Source of the DNA: Candidatus Saccharimonadota bacterium | Lineage (GTDB): Bacteria; Patescibacteriota; Saccharimonadia; Saccharimonadales; JAGQNJ01 | Assembly: GCA_020428115.1 (NCBI GenBank) | Contig: JAGQNJ010000047.1 | Coordinates: 1 to 5,086 of the forward strand | Reading direction: 5' to 3' | Length of the DNA: 5,086 nt | Part shown: positions 1-5,086 of the stretch, in pieces | Numbering within the stretch: position 1 is the first letter of the stretch | How the letters are laid out: each line of letters starts with the position of its first letter | The notes under the pieces: generated by a model | The model's input: the letters and a program-made list of their open reading frames with translations, nothing else | Told to the model about the DNA's origin: nothing | The model's database searches: none | Program-made: the position numbers and the translations under genes

Positions 1-345
1 GTCCTGGCATATGAGGTGACCAAGCTGGTTCACGGTAAGGATAACGCCGAAACAGCAAAGAAAGTTTCTGCCGTCCTGTTTGGTGGCGAAGACTTTTTGC
101 AGTTATCTGAACAAGCTAAGAATATGCTGGCCAAGGAGCTACCAACAGGCAATGCGCAAAATAACCTTGCAGCGACTCTCGTGCATGTCGGACTGGCCAC
201 ATCTAACACTGAAGCGAATCGCTTTATTAGTTCTGGTGCGATTTCTGTTAACGGTCAGAAAGTCGAAAATGCTGACGCCGGGCTTGTTAAGGGCAAAAAT
301 CTACTAAAGCGGGGCAAAAATAACTTCGCAGTTGTAGAAGGATAA
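1..345 (+). CDS. tyrS: Tyrosyl-tRNA synthetase, C-terminal part (5' end outside window)
   Basis: This is the last 114 residues of tyrosyl-tRNA synthetase, the cytoplasmic enzyme that charges tRNA-Tyr with tyrosine using ATP. The reading frame is open to the first base of the window, so the apparent GTG at 16 is an internal valine and not a start. The fragment opens with VLAYEVTKLVHG, which corresponds to the LAEQVTRLVHGEE stretch of the E. coli enzyme after the catalytic domain. Fragment residues about 58-110 form the S4 RNA-binding domain, with the typical SSGAISVNGQKV turn and the closing LLKRGKNNFAVV strand. Family members are about 400-430 residues, so roughly 300 residues with the Rossmann fold and the HIGH and KMSKS motifs lie upstream. 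It ends with TAA. The next gene's promoter lies across its last codons. Assignment is by sequence recognition. Confidence 0.93.
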   Translation, partial: VLAYEVTKLVHGKDNAETAKKVSAVLFGGEDFLQLSEQAKNMLAKELPTGNAQNNLAATLVHVGLATSNTEANRFISSGAISVNGQKVENADAGLVKGKNLLKRGKNNFAVVEG

Positions 346-359
346 AAAGCTGATATACT
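332..359 (+). promoter_or_regulatory. Promoter for the methyltransferase gene, -10 TATACT
   Basis: A good -10 box, TATACT (354-359), lies 10 bases before the ATG at 370. A weak -35, TTGTAG (332-337), is 16 bases further up, inside the end of tyrS. Transcription would begin at about 365-370, giving a leader of zero to about five bases. No Shine-Dalgarno sequence precedes the ATG, which fits leaderless or near-leaderless translation. The 8-mer TATACTAG (354-361) recurs in front of recG. Confidence 0.55.
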
Positions 360-369
360 AGCCGAGTCT

Positions 370-1155
370 ATGAATAAAAAACCAACCACAACCAAGAAAA
401 AGGCCGATCAGTATAACGACCCCAAGCACAACTATCTAAAATACTGGCACGGTCGTGATTATGAGCACGGTGCCGAGGAAATCGCCATACGACGTATGCT
501 CAAAAATCTGCACTTTAAGAACGCCGTTGATATTGGTGGGGGCTACGGGCGCCTATGCGTGCTACTCGAGGAGTTTGCCGATCATGTAACCTTGGCTGAG
601 CCGTCGCAGCAGCAGCTTGATCTTGCTAAGGAGTATCTAAAGGGCCGTAAAAACATCGACCAAAAGCTTATGCAAGCCGATGATCTCAAGTTCAAAGATG
701 GCACTGTTGATTTGGCCATTATGGTGCGCGTTATGCACCACTTGCCAGATCCGAGTCGTGAGTTTGCCGAACTCAACCGAATTTTAGAAAAAGATGGGGT
801 CTTGTTGCTCGAAATGGCGAACTACGCGCACGGACGCAACCAGATCAAACACTTCCTGAGTGGTAAGCGTTTGCCGACAGAACCTGTTGATATACGAAGC
901 GATGCCAACAAAACCGAAGATGAGATAGCCTTTGTCAATCACAATCCCAAGACAGTCATTAAGCAACTCGCGCACGCTGGTTTTCGTGTAGAGAAGGTGT
1001 TATCGGTATCAAATTTGCGATCGCCTGGCCTCAAAAAAGTTATGCCACGAACAATGATGTTGTCAGTTGAGAAGTTTCTCCAACCTACGCTTGCCAAATC
1101 ATACTTTGGTCCAAGCATTTTCTTTTTTGCCCGCAAAGCCAACGGCAATAAATAG
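370..1155 (+). CDS. Class I SAM-dependent methyltransferase, substrate unknown
   Basis: The 261-residue protein is a soluble class I (Rossmann-fold) S-adenosylmethionine methyltransferase of the Methyltransf_11 / UbiE-like type. The SAM-binding glycine motif VDIGGGYGR is at residues 53-61. The acidic residue expected to hold the ribose hydroxyls is E77 in LAEPS. The adenine-side segment QADDLKF is at 102-108, the VRVMHHLPDP motif at 119-128, and the core strand GVLLLEMAN at 143-151. The N-terminal 20 residues are lysine- and threonine-rich and probably disordered. The C-terminal 60 residues (RSPGLKKVMP and YFGPSIFFFARKA) lie outside the core and may define the substrate. No transmembrane segment or signal peptide is visible. 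It has its own promoter in the end of tyrS and no Shine-Dalgarno. The fold is secure. The substrate, whether small molecule, lipid, sugar or protein, cannot be told from the sequence or from these neighbours. It ends with TAG. Confidence 0.88.
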   Translation: MNKKPTTTKKKADQYNDPKHNYLKYWHGRDYEHGAEEIAIRRMLKNLHFKNAVDIGGGYGRLCVLLEEFADHVTLAEPSQQQLDLAKEYLKGRKNIDQKLMQADDLKFKDGTVDLAIMVRVMHHLPDPSREFAELNRILEKDGVLLLEMANYAHGRNQIKHFLSGKRLPTEPVDIRSDANKTEDEIAFVNHNPKTVIKQLAHAGFRVEKVLSVSNLRSPGLKKVMPRTMMLSVEKFLQPTLAKSYFGPSIFFFARKANGNK

Positions 1156-1170
1156 TCACATTTTGTTTAT

Positions 1171-1208
1171 GCTTGCAATATCAGCAACGGACGCATAGGC
1201 TTGCAATA
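1171..1208 (+). repeat. 10-bp direct repeat GCTTGCAATA, two copies
   Basis: GCTTGCAATA occurs at 1171-1180 and again, exactly, at 1199-1208. The copies are 28 bp apart start to start, in the 56-bp gap between the methyltransferase stop and the ATG at 1212. Each contains TTGCAA, which could pass as a -35 box, but no good -10 follows the first copy at 16-18 bp (TAGGCT at 1196-1201 is the closest). The pair could be a regulator's binding site or a local duplication. Function is not shown. Confidence 0.5.
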
Positions 1209-1211
1209 GAT

Positions 1212-1475
1212 ATGAATGAATACATCGATCCAAGCGTTGAGTTTGACCCAGTGCATCTTGAGACCAGGGAAGGTCTGGAGATCGTACGAGAAGCAGAGGA
1301 AATCTTAGCACAGGCAGCGGCAGAGCCATCGCGTTGGCGACGCCTCGGTAGGGCGTTTATGGTGGGCCTGTCAAAAAGTAGCCCCTGGATATATATGGGA
1401 GCAGGGGTGTACATACCACCGCTACCACCAGATCACGACACAACAACAGGCGATATTGGGCCACAGTTCGAGTAA
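1212..1475 (+). CDS. Small hypothetical protein (87 residues)
   Basis: I do not recognise this protein. The ATG at 1212 is preferred. The same frame could also start at a TTG at 1173, adding 13 residues, but that TTG lies inside one of the two direct repeats and has no ribosome site. The first 40 residues are acidic and helix-prone, with the segment LEIVREAEEILAQAAAE. A basic stretch follows (RWRRLGRAF), then a mildly hydrophobic patch (WIYMGAGVYI), and a proline- and aspartate-rich tail (PPLPPDHD). No signal peptide is visible, and the hydrophobic patch is too short for a secure membrane helix. It lies between the methyltransferase and recG and ends with TAA three bases before the recG -10 box. 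A weak AGG (1197-1199) is too far upstream to be a convincing Shine-Dalgarno. The overlapping minus-strand frame looks no more gene-like. It is probably a real but lineage-specific gene. Confidence 0.5.
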   Translation: MNEYIDPSVEFDPVHLETREGLEIVREAEEILAQAAAEPSRWRRLGRAFMVGLSKSSPWIYMGAGVYIPPLPPDHDTTTGDIGPQFE

Positions 1476-1483
1476 CGTATACT
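1456..1483 (+). promoter_or_regulatory. recG promoter giving a leaderless GTG start
   Basis: The -10 box TATACT (1478-1483) is preceded at 16 bp by a weak -35, TTGGGC (1456-1461), inside the end of the 87-codon ORF. Six bases separate the -10 from the recG GTG at 1490, so the expected transcription start is the first base of the start codon. No Shine-Dalgarno with usable spacing is present. The box and its two following bases, TATACTAG (1478-1485), match the methyltransferase promoter exactly. Confidence 0.6.
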
Positions 1484-1489
1484 AGATAG

Positions 1490-3526
1490 GTGCATATATC
1501 GGACTCGATTGAAACTATAAAAGGTGTTGGCGACGCCTTGGCTCAAAAATTCCATAACGTAGGAGTAAAAACGGTCGAAGACCTGTTGAGCTACTACCCT
1601 CGGCGATATAATGACTTTTCGCACATTGTTCCGATCGCCAAGATGCGTCCAGGTGAAGTTACATTGCAGGGTACGTTCAAGCAAATCACTGGTCGCTACG
1701 TACGTGGTGGTCTACATATAACAGAGGCAGTACTCAGTGATAAGAGTTCGAGTGTGCGAGTTGTCTGGTTTAACCAGCCATACCGATCGGCGGGCACAAA
1801 AACAGATGAGGAGTACTACGTTTCTGGCATGCTTGATTTGAAGCGCGGGAGAATGGTTATCACTAATCCTTCCTGTGAATTGGTGAGCGATTTCCCTGTT
1901 AACACAGCACGAATTATTCCAATTTACCGAGAAGTAAAGGGACTGAAATCTACCGCTATTCGTAAGATTATCAAGACAGTTTTGACCTCAATTTCTGATG
2001 TGCCCTCAACGATCCCGGCAGAAATCGCACGTAAGTACAAGCTTATCAACCGCAAGCAAGCTCTTGGCTATATACATTTCCCCGAGACGCTACATGATGT
2101 AGAGCGCGCCAAATATCGCTTGGGGTTTGAAGAGCTTTTTGAATTAATCTTAGCCAGCACTTTGCTTCGTAACGAAGTCGTTCACGAGAAGGCTATTCCA
2201 ATACCATTTGATCGCAAGGTTGCACAAAAGTTTGTGCAGGAATTGTCGTTTACTCTAACTGATTCTCAGCGAGCGACAATCTGGGAGATATACCAAGACA
2301 TGGCAAAACCTCACCCAATGAACCGGTTAGTTGAGGGGGATGTCGGTGCAGGCAAGACAGTGGTTGCTGCCATGGCGGCACTCATGACAGCGCACGCTAG
2401 CCTGCAAACTGCATTCATGGCACCCACAGAGCTACTCGCGCGCCAACACGCAGAAACTTTGTACCAGCTTATGTTGCCGCTCGGACAGCAGGACGGCGTG
2501 GTGTTGTTAGTCGGCAGCATGAACGCCAAACAAAAGAAGGCTGCCTATCAGCGGATTGCCTCAGGTGACGCGCTACTTATTGTCGGCACACATGCCCTTC
2601 TTCAGGAGAAGCTCGACATGCACAGCCTCGGGCTTGTTATTGTCGATGAACAGCATCGATTTGGTGTAGAACAACGTAAGGCGTTGCTCAAGAAGGTCGG
2701 ACATGTGCCACATATGCTTACCATGACAGCTACACCAATCCCGCGTAGCCTGGCACTGACAGTCTACGGCGAACTCGATATATCGATAATCAGGCAAAAG
2801 CCTAAAGATCGTAAACCGATCGTTACAAAAATCATCAAGCATTCCTATGCGCCTGACATGTATGAGGATATTAATAGTGAACTTGCGCGGGGTAGACAGG
2901 CGTTTGTGGTGTGCCCTCTCATCGACCCGTCTACCAGTATGGCTCTCAAATCAGCAAGTGAAGTCCAGAAGCAGTTACAACAAGGCCCACTCAAGCAGTG
3001 GAAGATTGGCTTGCTGCACGGCAGAATGAAAGCCGATGAGAAGACCGCTACGATGCAAGACTTCATAAACAGAAAGCTCGATGTGCTCGTCGCGACGACT
3101 GTCATCGAAGTTGGCGTAGATATACCCAATGCCACAGTCATGGTGATACAAAGTCCTGAGCGTTTTGGGCTTGCTCAAATTCATCAGCTGCGGGGTCGGG
3201 TGGGGCGAAGTGAATACCAAGGCTATTGCTATCTGTTACTTGATGATGATAGTGCGCCAAGTAAACGACTCCGTGCGCTCGAGCAAAGTGCAGATGGCTT
3301 TCGACTTGCTGAGCTGGATTTACAACTGCGAGGCCCGGGGGCAATCTATGGTAGACAACAACACGGTGCACTTGATCTTCGAATGGTTGAGCTAACGGAT
3401 ACATCCTTGATTAAGGCAGCACGTGAGGCCGCGCTTGCATGTGCTCAGAAGCACGAATATCTGCTACAATACCCACAGCTACAAGAACGAATTACCAAAT
3501 TACAAAAAGTCATACACCTAAACTAG
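1490..3526 (+). CDS. recG: ATP-dependent DNA helicase RecG
   Basis: RecG is a cytoplasmic superfamily 2 double-strand DNA translocase that regresses stalled replication forks and processes recombination branches and R-loops. At 678 residues it is full length (E. coli RecG is 693). The N-terminal helical segment carries TIKGVGDALAQKF and DLLSYYPRRYNDF (residues 9-43), followed by the OB-fold wedge domain at about 50-135 that splits the fork. Helicase motifs are all present: Walker A GDVGAGKT (283-290), APTELLARQH (311-320), VGTHALLQ (365-372), DEQH (386-389), TATP (413-416), LLHGRM (508-513), VATTVIEVGVDIPNA (534-548) and QLRGRVGR (566-573). The translocation (TRG) region spans about 603-626. 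It has RGPGAIYG where E. coli-type proteins have a glutamate after GPG. The GTG start is chosen because it leaves the usual short lead before KGVG and sits six bases after a -10 box; the next in-frame ATG is at residue 52, inside the conserved domain. It ends with TAG. Confidence 0.97.
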   Translation: MHISDSIETIKGVGDALAQKFHNVGVKTVEDLLSYYPRRYNDFSHIVPIAKMRPGEVTLQGTFKQITGRYVRGGLHITEAVLSDKSSSVRVVWFNQPYRSAGTKTDEEYYVSGMLDLKRGRMVITNPSCELVSDFPVNTARIIPIYREVKGLKSTAIRKIIKTVLTSISDVPSTIPAEIARKYKLINRKQALGYIHFPETLHDVERAKYRLGFEELFELILASTLLRNEVVHEKAIPIPFDRKVAQKFVQELSFTLTDSQRATIWEIYQDMAKPHPMNRLVEGDVGAGKTVVAAMAALMTAHASLQTAFMAPTELLARQHAETLYQLMLPLGQQDGVVLLVGSMNAKQKKAAYQRIASGDALLIVGTHALLQEKLDMHSLGLVIVDEQHRFGVEQRKALLKKVGHVPHMLTMTATPIPRSLALTVYGELDISIIRQKPKDRKPIVTKIIKHSYAPDMYEDINSELARGRQAFVVCPLIDPSTSMALKSASEVQKQLQQGPLKQWKIGLLHGRMKADEKTATMQDFINRKLDVLVATTVIEVGVDIPNATVMVIQSPERFGLAQIHQLRGRVGRSEYQGYCYLLLDDDSAPSKRLRALEQSADGFRLAELDLQLRGPGAIYGRQQHGALDLRMVELTDTSLIKAAREAALACAQKHEYLLQYPQLQERITKLQKVIHLN

Positions 3527-3606
3527 AAATCGAAATGAGCAGAAATCTACTAGTACTACGTCAGAACATTTTCTCTATTGCGGCTGCCGAACAACTGAAA
3601 GTGGCT

Positions 3607-3611
3607 AGGGG
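3607..3611 (+). promoter_or_regulatory. Shine-Dalgarno-like AGGGG before the gene at 3617
   Basis: AGGGG lies five bases before the ATG at 3617 and supports that start over the in-frame ATG at 3644 (residue 10). It is the only reasonable Shine-Dalgarno in front of a gene start in this window, and it implies a leadered transcript, unlike the methyltransferase and recG. A possible source is a weak -10-like TCTACT at 3546-3551, part of TCTACTAG, a one-base variant of the TATACTAG seen twice upstream. No clear -35 precedes it. Confidence 0.45.
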
Positions 3612-3616
3612 ACGCC

Positions 3617-4444
3617 ATGTATAGCGGAACGACTTTAACTCCAATGTCTGGTCGTATTATCGGTGGTCACCAAAAGTTTGATCGGGTTGCCCGTCACCAC
3701 CTCGAGAAAATCGCCCCCCGTACGGCTTTTCCGAAGTCAAAACGTATTTTGCACTTCGAGGGTCGCAAGGGTCCCGATGCCATCAAGCGCAAAAGTCCGG
3801 CCAAAGACGAGCCGTGGCATTTCTATAGTCCATTTGATGATGACGATTCGGATATCCTAGAGCTCATACGTGATCACTATGACCAACTGGTAAAGCAGCT
3901 CAAGGCGGGTAACGAGGAGCGGAGTGCATTTGAGGCGGCCTGGCTCGCACATGCGCTTGTAGACGGCCTAACGCCAGCACACCACTATCCATACGAAGAT
4001 AAACTCAAAGAGCTGCGTGATGGGCAGGAGCATGATACCCGCGACTCGTTGCGCAAAAAGATTGTCATTGGTGGCGACACCAAGCGCGACACAATTCGTA
4101 AAAACTGGAAGGCCTGGGGGCCAAAAGGCCTCATGTCTGCACATACGCTTTTTGAGGTGGGTATTGCTACCATGATTGCACCCCTAGGGTTCAAAGAAGC
4201 GACCCCGACAGCGCACGAAATCGCCCTCGCCCAGGAAATAGGCCTAACAGAACTATTTCGGCGTGCGGCACGTGAGATTGCAATCTTGGATATGTATGAT
4301 CGCTTTTTGAAGCGTGGCTGGACTACCAAACTAATTTGGCAGGTGCGACATAAACTCGCGCCGACCATTATTCGCACCGTGACACTCGCATGGTATCTGG
4401 CGCTTAATGACGCTAAACTTATTGAGCCTAAACATGAAGCTTAG
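3617..4444 (+). CDS. Putative zinc-dependent phospholipase C / P1 nuclease-fold protein, cytoplasmic
   Basis: I do not recognise a named gene, but the 275-residue protein carries the metal-ligand pattern of the zinc phospholipase C / S1-P1 nuclease fold. H112-x3-D116-x5-H122 (AHALVDGLTPAH) has the spacing of B. cereus PLC H118/D122/H128 and keeps the H, D, P and H of the family signature. D54 and H68 (in PWHFYSP) are 14 apart, like PLC D55 and H69. H18 in GGHQKFDRVA fits PLC H14. The last pair could be H176-x3-E180 (SAHTLFEVG), matching PLC H142/E146 after a roughly 40-residue insertion, or H139-x3-D143. The family's N-terminal mature tryptophan ligand and a secretion signal are both absent, so the protein looks cytoplasmic, and its metal site may differ. 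An acidic run, DDDD, is at 74-77. The gene overlaps rsmD by 11 bases, suggesting co-transcription. Substrate is unknown: phosphoester hydrolysis is inferred, and loss of activity is possible. Confidence 0.7.
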   Translation: MYSGTTLTPMSGRIIGGHQKFDRVARHHLEKIAPRTAFPKSKRILHFEGRKGPDAIKRKSPAKDEPWHFYSPFDDDDSDILELIRDHYDQLVKQLKAGNEERSAFEAAWLAHALVDGLTPAHHYPYEDKLKELRDGQEHDTRDSLRKKIVIGGDTKRDTIRKNWKAWGPKGLMSAHTLFEVGIATMIAPLGFKEATPTAHEIALAQEIGLTELFRRAAREIAILDMYDRFLKRGWTTKLIWQVRHKLAPTIIRTVTLAWYLALNDAKLIEPKHEA

Positions 4445-4973
4445 AATTATCAGTGGTAACTACGGCGGTCGCACTATTGATGCACCGCGCGGTCATCGCA
4501 CGCACCCCATGGGCGAACAAATCCGTGGGGCACTATTTAATGTGCTTGGTGACGTTGCGGGCCTGTCAGTTCTCGATGCCTTTACAGGAAGTGGTGCCAT
4601 TGCTATCGAAGCTGCCAGCAGGGGCGCAGAACCGATTGTTGCAGTTGATTCCGATAAACAGGCATACAAAACTGCCATGGCCAACGTGCAAAACCTTGGT
4701 CTTAGCAATCTAGTCAAAGTCACCGAGGCAAATATTAGTAGTTGGCTGGAGAGAAATCAAAATCTTGCATTTGATATCGTCATTTGTGATCCACCATATG
4801 ACCAAGTCAAGCCGGGACTTTTGAATAAGCTCGCTGCGGTTGCCAAGGTAGGGGGTATTATGGTTTTGTCCTTGCCGCCTGACGCCGGTGTAACGCTTGA
4901 TCCTGCCTATGAGATTTTGCAAAGCAAAAGTTATGGTGACGCGACACTGGCGTTTTACCGCAAAACAGGGTAG
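4434..4973 (+). CDS. rsmD: 16S rRNA (guanine(966)-N2)-methyltransferase RsmD
   Basis: RsmD methylates N2 of G966 (E. coli numbering) in 16S rRNA during small-subunit assembly, using SAM. The 179-residue protein is slightly shorter than the E. coli enzyme (198). It opens with the family start MKLRIISGNYGGR, followed by the substrate-side segment HPMGEQIRGALFNVL (24-38). The SAM motif LDAFTGSGA is at 47-55, the acidic V71-D72-S-D74 strand end follows, and the catalytic motif DPPY is at 119-122. The start at 4434 is chosen because homologues begin at this methionine; an in-frame ATG at 4407 would add nine unrelated residues. It overlaps the upstream gene by 11 bases in another frame, with only a weak TGAG as ribosome site, so translational coupling is likely. 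The usual RPT-x-VRE-LFN motif is altered here to HPMGEQIRGALFN. It ends with TAG, which also forms part of a possible -10 box. Confidence 0.93.
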   Translation: MKLRIISGNYGGRTIDAPRGHRTHPMGEQIRGALFNVLGDVAGLSVLDAFTGSGAIAIEAASRGAEPIVAVDSDKQAYKTAMANVQNLGLSNLVKVTEANISSWLERNQNLAFDIVICDPPYDQVKPGLLNKLAAVAKVGGIMVLSLPPDAGVTLDPAYEILQSKSYGDATLAFYRKTG

Positions 4974-4976
4974 AAT
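4971..4976 (+). promoter_or_regulatory. Possible -10 box TAGAAT at the rsmD stop
   Basis: TAGAAT differs from TATAAT at one base, and its first three bases are the rsmD stop codon. A transcript would start at about 4983, just before the first inverted repeat. No convincing -35 is present; TGGCGT at 4948-4953 is the hexamer at the right distance and is poor. It may drive whatever lies beyond the window or a small RNA. Confidence 0.3.
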
Positions 4977-4984
4977 AGACCAGA

Positions 4985-5076
4985 TTTCACGAAGATGTGG
5001 TGGCTGCGTGAAACGCATGTAGTTCGTAGACACGCCTAGCGTGCTACCCCAACTCTCTACAATGTCCGGAATGACA
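4985..5076 (+). other. Non-coding stretch with nested and competing inverted repeats
   Basis: No ORF of useful length covers these bases. TTTCACG (4985-4991) can pair with CGTGAAA (5007-5013). TGCGT (5005-5009) can instead pair with ACGCA (5013-5017) over a GAA loop, which excludes the first stem. A 9-bp stem with one bulged A runs from GTAG (5026-5029) plus CACGC (5031-5035) over a CTA loop to GCGTG (5039-5043) plus CTAC (5044-5047). CATGTAG (5016-5022) can close around it with CTACA-A-TG (5057-5064, one bulge). TGTC (5063-5066) can pair with GACA (5073-5076). No T-run follows, so it is not a standard terminator. A 5' leader with alternative folds or a small structured RNA are both possible. 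The window end cuts the context. Confidence 0.35.
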
Positions 5077-5086
5077 CTAAACTAAC

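Noticed and set aside
1173..1211. TTG start adding 13 residues to the small protein
   Set aside because: It lies in a direct repeat copy, lacks a ribosome site, and an ATG is available at 1212.
3535..3624. A 29-codon ORF starting ATG in the recG to PLC-like gap and overlapping the next start by 8 bases
   Set aside because: No Shine-Dalgarno, no clear promoter, no recognisable sequence. It is short enough to occur by chance, although translational coupling to the next gene cannot be excluded.
3985..4377. Minus-strand ORF of 130 codons within the PLC-like gene
   Set aside because: The + strand frame carries a coherent metal-ligand pattern and is co-directional with its neighbours. The antisense frame shows only arginine/serine-rich shadow sequence.
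4407..4433. Longer RsmD start at the in-frame ATG at 4407
   Set aside because: The extra nine residues lie inside the upstream gene and are unlike the family, whose members begin at the MKLRIISG-type start at 4434.
4710..5033. Minus-strand ORF of 107 codons across the end of rsmD
   Set aside because: It is antisense to conserved rsmD codons, has no recognisable motif, and its start sits in the hairpin region.
5026..5047. Rho-independent terminator after rsmD
   Set aside because: The hairpin is followed by CCCAACTCTC and not a T-run.
5011..5050. Faint resemblance to tmRNA segments (GCATGTAG, CGTAGACACGC)
   Set aside because: There is no tRNA-like 5' end with TTCGAC, no T-arm GGTTCGA, and rsmD occupies the upstream bases, so a whole tmRNA does not fit.
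5061..5086. Possible SRP RNA (4.5S) domain because of GTCCGGAA at 5064-5071
   Set aside because: The bases around it do not match the conserved AGGTCCGGAAGGAAGCAG loop: the 3' side reads TGACACTA, so the required pairing and asymmetric loop are missing.

Overview
The window reads as ordinary bacterial housekeeping DNA of roughly 50% GC by eye, with every supported gene on the + strand and almost no spacer DNA. The gene set and style suggest a member of the Patescibacteria (CPR), possibly Saccharibacteria. The pointers are near-leaderless gene starts, short intergenic gaps, a compact RsmD with a Patescibacteria-like N-terminal motif, and small unrecognised proteins between informational genes. 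This placement is inference; no taxonomic marker here settles it. All genes read through with the standard bacterial code.

Layout. Bases 1-345 are the 3' end of tyrS (tyrosyl-tRNA synthetase), cut by the window edge. A promoter inside the end of tyrS appears to serve a class I SAM-dependent methyltransferase of unknown substrate (370-1155). A 10-bp direct repeat then precedes a small unrecognised ORF of 87 codons (1212-1475). A second promoter carries the same TATACTAG 8-mer as the first and sits exactly in front of a GTG-started recG (1490-3526), which suggests a leaderless recG mRNA. After a 90-bp gap comes an unrecognised-by-name protein (3617-4444) whose His/Asp/Glu pattern matches the zinc ligands of the phospholipase C / P1 nuclease fold. 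Its end overlaps the start of rsmD (4434-4973), the 16S rRNA guanine-N2 methyltransferase. The final 113 bp hold no coding sequence. They begin with a possible -10 box made partly of the rsmD stop codon and are rich in nested and competing inverted repeats.

How the genes work together. tyrS and rsmD serve translation and ribosome maturation, and recG serves fork rescue and recombination. The methyltransferase, the 87-codon ORF and the zinc-enzyme-like protein have no assignable pathway. I see no mobile elements, CRISPR arrays, tRNA or rRNA genes. The observations most worth following up are the cytoplasmic PLC/P1-nuclease-like protein, the paired leaderless-type promoters, and the structured region after rsmD.
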